In this document: positions 44,998-54,639 of the stretch, piece after piece
Position numbering within the stretch: the stretch's first letter is position 1
How the letters are laid out: each line of letters begins with the position of its first letter
Source of the DNA: Rhizobium sp. AQ_MP
Lineage (GTDB): Bacteria; Pseudomonadota; Alphaproteobacteria; Rhizobiales; Rhizobiaceae
Direction of reading: 5' to 3'
Length of the DNA: 64,000 nucleotides
NCBI RefSeq assembly: GCF_014237835.1
Contig: NZ_JACJVI010000022.1
Coordinates: 1-64,000, forward strand
Made by a program: the position numbers and the translations under genes
Notes under the pieces: generated by a model
Database searches by the model: none
Told to the model about the DNA's origin: nothing
What the model saw: only the letters and a program-made list of their open reading frames with translations

Positions 44998-46379
44998 GCC
45001 AGTCCTTCGAACGCATCGCCGTCATCGATATCGGCAAGACCAATGCCAAGGTGGTGCTGGTCGACGCCGCGACGGGCCAGGAGATAGCCGTCCACAAGAC
45101 GGCAAACGCGGTACTGTCAGGCCCTCCCTACCCGCATTTCGACACGGAACGGCTTTGGGCCTTCATCCTGCAGTCATTGTCGAAATTTGCGCAGGAACCA
45201 GGTTTCGATGCCCTCTCCATCACCACCCATGGAGCAAGCGCTGCCCTGCTGGATGCAACGGGAGCGCTCGCACTGCCGGTGCTGGACTACGAGCATCAGT
45301 ATCCGGCTGCCGTGAACACCGCCTACGACGATTTGCGGCCCGCCTTTTCTGAAACCTTCTCGCCAAGGCTCACCGGCGGGCTCAATGTCGGTGCCCAACT
45401 TCACTATCAGCGCACCTGCTTTCACGCAGACTTCTCTCGTGTGAGGACCATCGTCACCTATCCGCAATACTGGGCCCTGCGCCTGACGGGCGTGGCCGCC
45501 AACGAAAAGACATCGCTCGGTTGCCATACAGACCTCTGGCTCCCCTTCGACGACAGGTTTTCGCCGCTCGTCGACACGCTCGGCCTCACGGACAAGATGG
45601 CGCCGATCCACTCGGCTTTTGAGGTTCTCGGCGAGATCCGCACAGACATCGGCCGCCAGATCGGACTGCCGAAACCTGTTCCCGTCTATTGCGGCATTCA
45701 TGACTCGAACGCTTCACTGCTGCCACATCTCGTCGATCGGACCGAGCCTTGCACCGTCGTTTCCACCGGCACATGGGTCATCTGCTTTGCGCCAGGCGGG
45801 CAACCCTCAGGGCTCGATCCGGCCCGCGACACGCTGGCCAACGTCGACGCCTTCGGCACCCCCGTGCCGTCAGCCCGCTACATGGGCGGACGCGAATGGG
45901 AGATGACGACCGCGGAAGTCTCCTCAGTGGCCCCAGAGGCAGAATGGAGCGCACTCGACGCAGTTCTTGCCAGGAAGAGCATGCTGCTGCCCGGTACGGT
46001 GAAGGGCACCGGCCCCTTCCCGATGGCACAAGGCAACTGGACCGCCGAGCCGGCCGATGCCGCTGAGCGTCGAGCAGCAGCCGGCCTCTACCAGGCCCTG
46101 ATGACAGCGACGTGCCTGGAGATGATCGGCTCCAGGGGAGAGATCATCGTCGAGGGACCCTTCGCGACAAATCAGATCTTCCTCGCCGGTATCCGCAGCC
46201 TGACCAACCGTACCGTCCTGGCCTCTGCATCGCAGACCGGAACCGCCCTTGGTGCTGCGATCCTCGCGGGACTGCGGCCTGAACATTCCCTGTATCGGGT
46301 CGGGCGAACAATTCCCGGCCTCAGTGAGTACGCCGAAGCATGGCGAGACCAGATTGCTCTGACCTATTCCCATGATTGA
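44994..46379 (+). CDS. rhaK: Rhamnulose kinase, FGGY family
   Basis: 461 residues from ATG 44994 (ATGA overlap with rhaU). FGGY kinase signatures: VIDIGKTNAKVVLVD (phosphate 1), the central CGIHDSNASLLPHL, TVVSTGTWVICFAPGG (phosphate 2), and the C-terminal IIVEGPFATNQIFLAG-type adenosine region ending ALGAAILAGL. It phosphorylates L-rhamnulose at O-1, feeding RhaD. In R. leguminosarum RhaK is also needed for rhamnose transport, an unusual dual role of a kinase. It ends the operon; 532 bp without genes follow. Confidence 0.93.
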   Translation: MSQSFERIAVIDIGKTNAKVVLVDAATGQEIAVHKTANAVLSGPPYPHFDTERLWAFILQSLSKFAQEPGFDALSITTHGASAALLDATGALALPVLDYEHQYPAAVNTAYDDLRPAFSETFSPRLTGGLNVGAQLHYQRTCFHADFSRVRTIVTYPQYWALRLTGVAANEKTSLGCHTDLWLPFDDRFSPLVDTLGLTDKMAPIHSAFEVLGEIRTDIGRQIGLPKPVPVYCGIHDSNASLLPHLVDRTEPCTVVSTGTWVICFAPGGQPSGLDPARDTLANVDAFGTPVPSARYMGGREWEMTTAEVSSVAPEAEWSALDAVLARKSMLLPGTVKGTGPFPMAQGNWTAEPADAAERRAAAGLYQALMTATCLEMIGSRGEIIVEGPFATNQIFLAGIRSLTNRTVLASASQTGTALGAAILAGLRPEHSLYRVGRTIPGLSEYAEAWRDQIALTYSHD

Positions 46380-46910
46380 CCGCTTTTGTAAGCATGGCCA
46401 GTTCATGCTTGGTCCTTTGGACTGGTTGCAAACTCTCACGCTACCGGTCTGCGGCCGAGTCTTTGTCCAGTCTTGGGTTCCCTCAAGCGCCCTTAGGTTG
46501 CTGCAATCGGTGCGTTAGCGGGTGTTGCGGTGCGACCATAAGATCACACCGAAGAGCGAGAGCCGGGACGGGCAATGCCCCGTGGCCATGGATACTGGCC
46601 CACCACCTCTGCCTGGCGGTCTCCCGGAAACGGCCATTTCCTGATACCACGATCCATGGGAGCGCGGCCAGTCACCGGTCTTGCAAGGATCCCCTGGCGG
46701 CTGCGGGCCAGGACCATCTTGTCCAAGGCGAGATCTGGAACTGCATGCCCCAACCCGAGCCTTCTCCGTCTCCTCCTCCTGCAGGCGCTAACCTGATCGC
46801 CCTTCAGACAACCGTCATCGGCTTACTAGCCGCAGTTCAATAAGGTTTGCTTTCGGGCCAACACCATCGGCTCCATTGGCAACTATATCAACCAACCCGG
46901 GTCTTCTGAA
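46380..46910. other. 530-bp spacer without a recognisable gene
   Basis: The space between rhaK and the convergent CUT1 ATPase gene contains a 155-codon plus-strand frame (46376-46843) and a 69-codon minus-strand frame (46544-46753). Both have Pro/Arg/Cys-rich, low-complexity-like composition, no ribosome site and no family match. No strong terminator hairpin was seen directly after rhaK. It may be decayed DNA. Confidence 0.45.
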
Positions 46911-47891
46911 CTACAAGAATCGGTATTCCTTGCCGCTCATCGGTGAGGCGTGGATCACTTCCCCCGATGCAATTTCGAAATCACCGGGCACGCGGGCCAC
47001 CATCTGCTTGAGCGTGGGGTGGTCGAGGTAAACAACGGTATCCGCGCCCAATCGTTCGATGTGGCGGACCCGCCCCTGCCATTTGCCCTCACTTTTCGAC
47101 AGGATGAGGTGCTCAGGGCGAATGCCGTAGGTGGCACACCCTTCGGCAGCGGCAACCTCGCCATCGTAGAGGTTCATCTTCGGTGACCCGATGAACCCAG
47201 CGACGAAAGGGCTGACTGGGTTGTTGTAGAGGTCCATCGGGGAGCCAACCTGCTCGATCCGTCCCCCATTCAGAACGACGATCTTGTCGGCCATGGTCAT
47301 CGCCTCGACCTGGTCGTGGGTCACGTAGATCATGGTGGCACCGAGATTGGCATGCAGGTCGGTCAGTTCCATGCGCATCTGTGAGCGAAGCGCTGCATCG
47401 AGGTTGGAGAGCGGCTCGTCGAACAGGAAGACCTGGGGATTACGGATGATCGCACGCCCTATCGCGACGCGCTGGCGCTGCCCGCCGGACAGAGCCTTCG
47501 GCTTGCGATCGAGGAGATGGGTGAGTTGCAGGCTTTCCGCCGTCTTCTCGACCTTTTCGGCAATCTCGCTCTTCGGACGGCCAGCGAGCGACAGGCCGAA
47601 GCCGATGTTCTCGCGCACCGTCAGGTGCGGATAGAGCGCATAGGACTGGAAGACCATGGCAATCCCGCGCTTCGACGGCTCGGCGTGGGTTACGTCCTCG
47701 CCATCGATGAGGATCTGGCCAGAGCTTGACGTTTCAAGCCCTGAAATCATCCGGAGAAGAGTGGACTTGCCGCAGCCGGAGGGACCGACGAAGACGCAGA
47801 ACTCGCCCTTCTGGACGGTCAGATCGATGCCCTTGATGACCTCCAGGCTGCCGAAGCTCTTGCGGATGTCCTTGAGAACGACACTGGTCAT
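46911..47891 (-). CDS. CUT1 sugar ABC importer ATPase, MalK/UgpC-like
   Basis: 326 residues from ATG 47891 with AAGGA 7 nt ahead. Walker A GPSGCGKSTLL, the MVFQSYALYPHLTVRENIGFGL Q-loop segment, signature LSGGQRQR, Walker B VFLFDEPLSNLD and a switch His in YVTHDQVEAMT. A short TOBE-like C-terminal domain ends the protein, smaller than the usual 360-370 residues. It is the last gene of the GH78-binding protein-permease-permease-ATPase operon, 4 bp after the MalG-like gene. Its substrate is inferred from the rhamnosidase: a rhamnose-containing oligosaccharide or glycoside. Confidence 0.92.
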   Translation of the reverse strand: MTSVVLKDIRKSFGSLEVIKGIDLTVQKGEFCVFVGPSGCGKSTLLRMISGLETSSSGQILIDGEDVTHAEPSKRGIAMVFQSYALYPHLTVRENIGFGLSLAGRPKSEIAEKVEKTAESLQLTHLLDRKPKALSGGQRQRVAIGRAIIRNPQVFLFDEPLSNLDAALRSQMRMELTDLHANLGATMIYVTHDQVEAMTMADKIVVLNGGRIEQVGSPMDLYNNPVSPFVAGFIGSPKMNLYDGEVAAAEGCATYGIRPEHLILSKSEGKWQGRVRHIERLGADTVVYLDHPTLKQMVARVPGDFEIASGEVIHASPMSGKEYRFL

Positions 47892-47895
47892 GCGG

Positions 47896-48720
47896 CTATC
47901 CTTTGACGGCACCGGCGGTCATGCCGGCCACGATCTGTCGGTTGAAGAAGATGTAGACGATAAGCGGTGGTATGGTGACGAGCAGGATGTTCATGAAGAG
48001 CAGATTGAACTGCGTCTGGAACTGACCCTGGAAGTTATAGAGCGTGAGCTGCACCGTCACGTTCTCGCGGCCCGGCAGATAGTAGAGCGGGTTTGTGAAG
48101 TCGTTGAAGATGGTGATCGACTGCACGACGATGACGGTCACCGTCACCGGCTTCAGGAGCGGCAGGATCACACGGAAAAAGATCTGCAAGGGCGTTGCGC
48201 CGTCGATCAGCGCCGCCTCATCGAGATCGCGAGGGATCGTCGCGATGAAGCTGCGGAACAGCAGCACCGAGAAGGCGAGACCATAGGCGACCTGGATAAA
48301 GATCATGCCGGTGATGGTCTTGAAGAGACCGATGGTCTGCAGCACCCAGATTGTCGGCACCACTGCCGGCGGGATCATCAGACCGGCCAGCACGAAGCCG
48401 TAGATTACCTTGTTCCAGCGTGAAGGGCGGCGCTGCAGGACATAGCCGACCATGGCGCCGAAGAGCACGAGCAGTGTCACCGCAAAGACCGTGATGACGG
48501 TCGAATTGAAATAGGCGAGCAGCAGGAGGTAGTTGCGAGTCTGTAGAACCTGCAGGAAGTTTTCCCAGAGCTGCCACTCCGTGGGCAAGGAGAAGACCAG
48601 CCGCGAGGCGTCCTGCCTTGTCTTCGCAGCGGTCAGGAAAATGAAGATGAAGGGCAGGATGAAGATCACCGACGCAAGCGCCAGCGAGACGATCCCGGTA
48701 TAGAGCTGGCGACGGGTCAC
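47896..48720 (-). CDS. CUT1 sugar ABC importer permease, MalG-like
   Basis: 274 residues. The first helix is at about 10-32, then a helix cluster, and the EAA loop FIATIPRDLDEAALIDGATPLQIFFRVILPLLKP. About six helices in all, ending in a C-terminal GAVKG as in many MalG proteins. It partners the MalF-like subunit, whose stop overlaps its start by 4 bp. Confidence 0.92.
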   Translation of the reverse strand: MTRRQLYTGIVSLALASVIFILPFIFIFLTAAKTRQDASRLVFSLPTEWQLWENFLQVLQTRNYLLLLAYFNSTVITVFAVTLLVLFGAMVGYVLQRRPSRWNKVIYGFVLAGLMIPPAVVPTIWVLQTIGLFKTITGMIFIQVAYGLAFSVLLFRSFIATIPRDLDEAALIDGATPLQIFFRVILPLLKPVTVTVIVVQSITIFNDFTNPLYYLPGRENVTVQLTLYNFQGQFQTQFNLLFMNILLVTIPPLIVYIFFNRQIVAGMTAGAVKG

Positions 48721-49580
48721 AGGTCCACCTCACGACGATTGAACCAGGCAGTCAGCGGCAGGATGATCAGCCCGATCAGCAGGAAGAGGATGACATTGCC
48801 GGCGGTGGATAGGCCATAGAAACCAGCCTGATACTGCTTGTAGATGACGCTTGCGAGCACATCCGACGAGAAGCCCGGGCCGCCCCGGGTCATGGCCCAG
48901 ATCAGATCGAAGCTGCGAAGGCCGCCGATCAGAGACAGCGTCACCACGGTCACGGTTGCCGGGCGCACCAGAGGCACCGTAACCCGAAAGAACATCTGTG
49001 TGCGGGTAGCGCCGTCGATCCGGGCCGCCTCGTAGTAGTCCTGGCTGATCGTTGCGAGACCGGCAATATAGATCAGCGTCGCAAGACCGACCCCTTTCCA
49101 GAGATCGACAAGGATGACCGAGTAGAGCGCCAGCGAAGGATCGGTCAACCAGCCGGGACCTGGAAGCCCCACGGCACTCAGCGCCACATTAATCATCCCG
49201 TTCGTCGGATGCATCAGAACCGCAAATGTGATCCCGATGCCGATGGTCGACACGAGGACGGGAAAGAAGACGACGGTTCTCAGAAATCCCTGAGCCCATA
49301 TTCCCGATGTCAAAAGCACGGCGAGCAGCAAACCAAGGACGGATTTGGTGGCCGACGTCGCGATCGCATAGATGAGCGTGTTCACCGTGCCCTGAATCAG
49401 GAAAGGCTCACGCAGGAATTGCCGGTAGTTCTCCAAGCCGATGAACTCGGCCGAGAACAGGTCCCACCGCGTCAGACTGAACCAGAACGACGCGAATGTC
49501 GGCGCCAGGAACAGCACCGAAAACACGATGGCAGCCGGCAGCACGAACCAGTAGGGATAGGGGGATTTCTGCGTCACCAT
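48717..49580 (-). CDS. CUT1 sugar ABC importer permease, MalF-like
   Basis: 287 residues with AGAGA-type site near the start. Helix one spans about 12-33, the family segment TLIYAIATSATKSVLGLLLAVLL follows, and the EAA loop reads QDYYEAARIDGATRTQMFFRVTVPLVRP. It forms the channel with the MalG-like protein and is 65 bp downstream of the binding protein gene. Confidence 0.92.
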   Translation of the reverse strand: MVTQKSPYPYWFVLPAAIVFSVLFLAPTFASFWFSLTRWDLFSAEFIGLENYRQFLREPFLIQGTVNTLIYAIATSATKSVLGLLLAVLLTSGIWAQGFLRTVVFFPVLVSTIGIGITFAVLMHPTNGMINVALSAVGLPGPGWLTDPSLALYSVILVDLWKGVGLATLIYIAGLATISQDYYEAARIDGATRTQMFFRVTVPLVRPATVTVVTLSLIGGLRSFDLIWAMTRGGPGFSSDVLASVIYKQYQAGFYGLSTAGNVILFLLIGLIILPLTAWFNRREVDL

Positions 49581-49645
49581 GTCTCTTCTCCGATGCAGAC
49601 CCCGCCCGGACCTGGGAGACCGGACGGGGTTCGACTGGCGGGAGG

Positions 49646-50920
49646 TTACCAGTTCGGCAGGCCGAGTTGCTTGGCCTGCTTTTCGACATCCTGATCATAA
49701 AGGGCTGCCGCTTCAGCAGCGGACCGAATTCCAGATCCGACTTCCACGGTGATCTGTTCCAAAGCCGGGCCCTTGACCGGTGACAGGAATTCGAGCGCGG
49801 GAGCCGTGCCGCCCTCAGCTTCGAAGTAGGGCAGCATGTCCTTCACCGCCTGCGAAACATCTGCGGGAAGCTGGCAGTCCTTGATCAGATAGGGCCCCGA
49901 GGGAACGGCCTTCGCCATCAGTTCGCAGGCTTCCTTGGAGGCAACCCAATCGAGGAATTTCTTTGCTTCTTCGCCATTCTCGGCGCTGGACGGGCTGTAC
50001 AGCGCAGATGGCATCCAGACCGTCAGACCATTCTTTGCGGCATCATCGCCCGGCTGTGCGAAGAAACCGAGATCAGCCAGATTGTCCGGATAGTTTTGTG
50101 CGACATTGCCGATACCGAAGGTCAGCATCGGATAATGGGCCGCCTCCCCCGTCGCCACCATACGCATGCCGTCATCGAACTTGGCGGCTCCAAAATCGGC
50201 GTTGAACAATCCGGCTTTGCCGGTCTGCTCGAGGCGCTCGAAACCCTTGGCCGCCGCGGGTGTCGTTGCGAATTTTGCCTTGTTCTCGGTGAAGTCCTTG
50301 GCAAAACTCGGGGCTGCCGCGTTGACGTTGTAGTAGTCGGCCAGCACGAAGAGCTGGGATGTCCAGGTGTCGCCATAGGTCTGAGCGATACCGACCTTGC
50401 CGGCCGCCTTGACCTTTTCGCTGTTGGCGATGAAGTCTGCCCAGGTCTTCGGTACCTGCAACCCAAGTTCAGCGTAGATCTTCCTGTTGTAGAAGATCCC
50501 GCCGCCCATGGCCGGACCGAAAGGCACACCACGCACGGTGCCATCGGCGGCACTGACCACGGGTTTGAAGCTGTCGGAGATATTGCCGGCATTCGGCATA
50601 TCGGAGAGATCTGCCAGTGTCTGCTCCGGCTTCAGCGCCTGGAACAGCGAGCCGGAGTTATACTGGAAGATGTCGGCCATCTCACCGGTCGCAAGACGTG
50701 TCTTGACGATGTTGTCTCCCTCCGCCCCACCCGCACGATTTTCGATGTCAAAGCTGACGTCCGGACGTTTCTCGCTATAGGCCTTGGTCAGCACATCAAG
50801 GAAGGTGACAGTTTCCTGGTTTGTGTCAGCGAGGATCGTCAGCGTTACGTCTGCATGCGCAGCGCTTGCCAGAAGGCTGGCGAATGACGCTGCAAGTATG
50901 GTTCCTGCTTTCATTCTCAT
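49646..50920 (-). CDS. CUT1 periplasmic sugar-binding protein (family 1)
   Basis: 424 residues with GGAGG 8 nt before ATG 50920. A signal peptide with hydrophobic core GTILAASFASLLA and cleavage after AHA. Mature motifs typical of family 1: VTFLDVLTKAYSEKRPDVSFDIE, GEMADIFQYNSGSLFQALKPE, and GGGIFYNRKIYAELGLQVPKTWADF. It probably binds the rhamnoside that the cytoplasmic GH78 enzyme then hydrolyses. The gene follows the GH78 gene by 63 bp. Confidence 0.92.
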   Translation of the reverse strand: MRMKAGTILAASFASLLASAAHADVTLTILADTNQETVTFLDVLTKAYSEKRPDVSFDIENRAGGAEGDNIVKTRLATGEMADIFQYNSGSLFQALKPEQTLADLSDMPNAGNISDSFKPVVSAADGTVRGVPFGPAMGGGIFYNRKIYAELGLQVPKTWADFIANSEKVKAAGKVGIAQTYGDTWTSQLFVLADYYNVNAAAPSFAKDFTENKAKFATTPAAAKGFERLEQTGKAGLFNADFGAAKFDDGMRMVATGEAAHYPMLTFGIGNVAQNYPDNLADLGFFAQPGDDAAKNGLTVWMPSALYSPSSAENGEEAKKFLDWVASKEACELMAKAVPSGPYLIKDCQLPADVSQAVKDMLPYFEAEGGTAPALEFLSPVKGPALEQITVEVGSGIRSAAEAAALYDQDVEKQAKQLGLPNW

Positions 50921-50983
50921 GGTCGTTTCCTCCTCTATAGACCACTTAAACTCATGCCGTGTCCGGCCCTCAGGGGCAGCGGA

Positions 50984-53308
50984 TCAGATCCGGAAGGTGA
51001 TGGTGTTTTTGCCGGGCATCAGCCTGCTCTCCGCGCCAGACGTGACGGCCGCACCGTTGACAGTGAGATTCATCCGCCCGTTCGCTGCGGTGATCGATGC
51101 TCCAACTCCCTCTGGCAGAACGATGTTGTAAGTCACCAGATCGCCCTCCAATGTCCATTCCGCTTCGAGGCGACCCTGGCTCAGGTCGTGCCAGGCTTTA
51201 ACAGGCGAGAGCGAAGGCAGGATCGCCGGATCAAGCGTCAGATGCGTGAAGCCGGCCCCCTCAGGTGTCAGCTTCAGGCCAGCCACATCCTCGAACAACC
51301 ACTGGCAGACGGCGCCATATGCATAGTGGTTGTAGCTGTTCATGTCCGGATCGTAGATCGAGCCATCCTCGGCGATCGCGTCCCAACGCTCCCAGATCGA
51401 CGTTGCGCCACGCTCGACCTGATACAGCCAGCCCGGCACCTTTCGGTTCAGGAATATCTTTTCGGCAAGATCGAGCATGCCGAGGCGCGTGAGTGCCGGC
51501 AGCAGCGCGGGCGTGCCGATAAAGCCCGTACCGATGACGCCATCGGTTTCCTCGACCACGCGGCGGAAATAGGCCTTGCCTGCCTCTCTGTAGTCATCCG
51601 GGACGAGATCATAGAGGAAGGCCAGCGCCCAGGATGTCTGGTCGTTGTGCGCGATCCGACCGGAGGGCGAAAAGAACTCGGTTCGGAAAGCGGCGCGGAT
51701 TTCCTTGACACGCTCATCGAGCCGGCGCGCTTCGTGATCGCGGCCGAGAATGCGGGCGATGCGCGCGGTCAACTGCGTCGAGATGAAATGGTACAGTGTG
51801 GCCGCACAATCGTCGGCGACGGTCGGCCTTGGCTTCCTGTTGTCACCGACGGGCTGCAACCAGTCGCCAAAGGTGAAACCATGGTCTCCCCATACCGCTG
51901 GCGGATGAATGATCGGACCATCCGAAATACCCCAGAGATAGTCGAGCCATTTGATCATGGCCGGAAAGCACTCCGTCAGCACCTCCCGATTGCCGTAATG
52001 CAGGTAGAGCTGCCAGGGGATGATGACGATGGCATCGCCCCAACCGGTCGAGCCGGCCCAGTCGCCGCGCGCATCGATCGGATGCAGTCGCGTCGGATCC
52101 GGCGAGAAGTGCGGAACCGCACCATTGTCCCGCTGGTCATGCATCACGTCGCGCAGATATTTGATCAGGAAGCGTTCGCTGTCCGCAAGCCAGCAGGCGG
52201 TGCCAGCAAAGACCTGCGCATCGCCCGTCCAGCCGAGGCGCTCATCGCGCTGCGGGCAGTCCGTCGGGATCTCGATGAAGTTCGAACGCTGTGACCAGAT
52301 GGTGTTTTCGACGAGCCGGTTGACTGCGGCAACACCCGTCGTAATGCCACCAGTGGCGACGGGCACCGAGCTGATCGGTACCATCTCGATGGAAAGGAGG
52401 CTGACGTCTCCCTCAAGCGTTACCCGGGCATAGCGAAAACCCATGAAGGTGAAGAGCGGCGCATAGGTTTCCTCGCCCTCGCCGGACAGGATGTAGCGCA
52501 GCTCGGCACGAGCACTTCGGTAGTTGCGGTTGTCGAAGACCTTGTCCGGTCCAAGGATCTCGGAGTGCTCGACGCGGACCGACGCGCCCGGCTTTCCACT
52601 GACGCGGAGCCGAATGTACGCGCCGGCATTCTGGCCGAAATCATAGAGCCGTCGGCCTTCGGCATCCTGCCACTGATCGATCGGCGCGAGCGGTGCGAGT
52701 TCCTTCACCGCATCCGCTTCATGTGGCACAAGCAGGCCCTTGTCGAAATCGAGCAGGTCAATGCCGGCTTCCGCGCTAGGCTGTATGCGAGCATCATAAT
52801 CTTCGCCGAAATAGATACCGTTGCGCGTCACCGGGGATAGACCGCTCTTCCAGCTCGCATCGGTGACCAGCAGCGCTGCGCCGTCGGCCTCGATTTCGGC
52901 GATGGCCGCAACGCGGTCACCCCAGCAATTGAAGATAGGATTGGAGGCCCAGAGCAACTGGCTGCGATACCAGCCATCGCCAAGCCAGATCTCGATTCTG
53001 TTTTCACCGACCTGCAGAAGCTGTGACACCTCATAGGCCTGATAGGCGATCCGGTCGTCATAGCAGGTCCAGCCGGGTGTCAGCAGGTCCTCACCGACGC
53101 GCTTGCCATTGATGAAGGCGCGGTAGAGACCGAGCGCCGAAATCCTCAAAATGACCTCTCCTGGCACGCGATCAAGCTGCCAGGCCTTCGACACGAAACT
53201 CCCTGCGCCGCCCTGCCCGGCATCCTTTGCGGGAGCGATCATCTTTGCCGCAGAGAACAGTCGGCCAGAGACGCTCCGATTGGCCAGCGAAAGCGAAGAT
53301 CTACCCAT
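50984..53308 (-). CDS. GH78 alpha-L-rhamnosidase, cytoplasmic
   Basis: 774 residues with GGAGGGAGAGG ahead of ATG 53308. GH78 features in order: the N-terminal beta-domain segment ALGLYRAFINGKRVGEDLLTPGW, then GDGWYRSQLLW, the catalytic barrel entry EIPTDCPQRDERLGWTGDAQ with its acidic residues, GSTGWGDAIVIIPW, and the C-terminal beta-sandwich. Shorter than many extracellular members (900 or more residues) because the leading accessory domain is absent. No signal peptide is present, so it should hydrolyse imported rhamnosides and release L-rhamnose for the rha pathway 5 kb away. It is the first gene of the minus-strand operon and divergent from a LacI regulator. Confidence 0.93.
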   Translation of the reverse strand: MGRSSLSLANRSVSGRLFSAAKMIAPAKDAGQGGAGSFVSKAWQLDRVPGEVILRISALGLYRAFINGKRVGEDLLTPGWTCYDDRIAYQAYEVSQLLQVGENRIEIWLGDGWYRSQLLWASNPIFNCWGDRVAAIAEIEADGAALLVTDASWKSGLSPVTRNGIYFGEDYDARIQPSAEAGIDLLDFDKGLLVPHEADAVKELAPLAPIDQWQDAEGRRLYDFGQNAGAYIRLRVSGKPGASVRVEHSEILGPDKVFDNRNYRSARAELRYILSGEGEETYAPLFTFMGFRYARVTLEGDVSLLSIEMVPISSVPVATGGITTGVAAVNRLVENTIWSQRSNFIEIPTDCPQRDERLGWTGDAQVFAGTACWLADSERFLIKYLRDVMHDQRDNGAVPHFSPDPTRLHPIDARGDWAGSTGWGDAIVIIPWQLYLHYGNREVLTECFPAMIKWLDYLWGISDGPIIHPPAVWGDHGFTFGDWLQPVGDNRKPRPTVADDCAATLYHFISTQLTARIARILGRDHEARRLDERVKEIRAAFRTEFFSPSGRIAHNDQTSWALAFLYDLVPDDYREAGKAYFRRVVEETDGVIGTGFIGTPALLPALTRLGMLDLAEKIFLNRKVPGWLYQVERGATSIWERWDAIAEDGSIYDPDMNSYNHYAYGAVCQWLFEDVAGLKLTPEGAGFTHLTLDPAILPSLSPVKAWHDLSQGRLEAEWTLEGDLVTYNIVLPEGVGASITAANGRMNLTVNGAAVTSGAESRLMPGKNTITFRI

Positions 53309-53462
53309 CGGTGCGCCTCTCCCTCCGACCGCTGACGTCCAATTTCGTCGCTGCCGGCGTTTTTGTGTATCGTTCTATGTATATCATTCTACAACTTTGT
53401 TTGCCGCGCAAGCGCTTTTTGCATATAGTAGACGCGAGGATGATGTGCAGACGGGATTACCC
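53309..53462. promoter_or_regulatory. Divergent promoter of GH78 and LacI genes with repeats
   Basis: Two direct repeats, TATCGTTCTA (53368-53377) and TATCATTCTA (53382-53391), start 14 bp apart. An AAGCGCTT core (53410-53417) matches the centre of many LacI-family operators. The region controls the GH78-importer operon on one side and the regulator on the other. Confidence 0.5.
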
Positions 53463-54488
53463 ATGGAAAAACAGAAGCTTGGCCTGCCGACGGATCGCGT
53501 GACGATCCGCCATGTCGCCGAGCATGCGGGCGTCTCGGTGGCTGCCGTGTCGAAGGTCATGCGCAACGCCTATGGAGTTTCGGAGGCGCTGCGGACCAAG
53601 GTCGAGCATTCGATCGAATTGCTGAAGTACCGTCCCTCCACGGCAGCACGTGCCATGCGTGGCCGCACCTTTACGGTTGGCATCCTCGTTCGAGAACTGA
53701 CCAACCCGTTTATTCCGGCGCTGCTTGAGGGTATCGACGCGGGCCTCGCTGAGGCGAACTACAAGGCGATGGTGGGCGTCGGCCGCGCAGCCTCCCAGCT
53801 TGAAACGTCGATGATCGAGTCCATGATCGACACCAAGATGGACGGCCTGGTCCTGATCGCACCGCAGATCTCAGGGGCCGTTATTGTGGACTATGCCAAA
53901 CAAATCCCGATTGTCGTTCTTGGGCATCACGATCCACTGGCCCGGCTTTACGATACCGTCAACTCGGACGATTTTCGTGGTGCTGAAATGGCTGTTGAGG
54001 CGCTGGCAGCCAGCGGTCATGAGGATATCGCTATGCTGAGCTACGATCGGAGCCAAGACCCCACCTCCGTCGTGTCAGTCGCTCGCGAAGCGGGGTACCA
54101 ATGTGCCATGAAGCGTCTGGGCCTTGAGCGCCGGACCCGCATTTTTAGACTGTCTCATCGTCCGGGAAGCCGCGAGCAGGAGCTGCAAGATCTAACTACC
54201 CGGAAGGATAGACCGCGCGCGATATTCGTTTGGTCGGATCTGGACGCCTTACCCCTTATGGCGGCTTGCCATCAGGCAGGGGTCGACGTTCCACACGAAC
54301 TTGCCATTATGGGCTATGATGATTGCGAGACCGGACACCTACCCTTTGTCGGTCTGTCCAGCTTGAACCAAAACCCGCAAGCTCAGGGGCTACACGCAAG
54401 CCAGTTGCTGCTTAGCCGGATCGAGGGACGAGAAGAAGCGCAGCACGTCCTCGTTCCTCCAATGGTCGTGCTCCGCAGTAGCGGGTAA
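53463..54488 (+). CDS. LacI-family regulator of the rhamnosidase operon
   Basis: 341 residues from ATG 53463, chosen since it fits the LacI N-terminus; the frame is open far upstream in GH78. Helix-turn-helix TIRHVAEHAGVSVAAVSKVMRNAYGVSEALRTKV at about 11-45 with the hinge STAARAMRGRTFTVGILV. The periplasmic-binding-like effector domain has NPFIPALLEGIDAGLAEANY and IFVWSDLDALPLMAACHQAGVDVPHELAIMGYDD. The operator core is probably AAGCGCTT at 53410. The inducer is likely L-rhamnose or a rhamnoside. Confidence 0.91.
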   Translation: MEKQKLGLPTDRVTIRHVAEHAGVSVAAVSKVMRNAYGVSEALRTKVEHSIELLKYRPSTAARAMRGRTFTVGILVRELTNPFIPALLEGIDAGLAEANYKAMVGVGRAASQLETSMIESMIDTKMDGLVLIAPQISGAVIVDYAKQIPIVVLGHHDPLARLYDTVNSDDFRGAEMAVEALAASGHEDIAMLSYDRSQDPTSVVSVAREAGYQCAMKRLGLERRTRIFRLSHRPGSREQELQDLTTRKDRPRAIFVWSDLDALPLMAACHQAGVDVPHELAIMGYDDCETGHLPFVGLSSLNQNPQAQGLHASQLLLSRIEGREEAQHVLVPPMVVLRSSG

Positions 54489-54543
54489 TCTGCAGTTATC
54501 AGGCGAAACGTCAGCGTGAATGCGGTTCGAATGTCATAAACGC

Positions 54544-54572
54544 ACCTGTTTTGGCTGAGCAGCAAAACAGGT
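54544..54572 (+). terminator. Hairpin after the LacI gene
   Basis: A perfect 10-bp stem, ACCTGTTTTG and CAAAACAGGT with a 9-nt loop, lies 55 bp after the regulator stop. No T-run follows, so Rho-independent termination is not certain. Confidence 0.5.
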
Positions 54573-54639
54573 CGTCGGACGCTAGTGCTCCTCTCAACTG
54601 CCCAAAACGATCTGATGCGCGCCAGCTGTCCGGTGAACT

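Noticed and set aside
46376..46843. 155-codon plus-strand frame after rhaK
   Set aside because: Composition rich in Pro, Cys and Arg, no ribosome site, overlaps the rhaK stop and has no family match. Kept only as an unassigned spacer.
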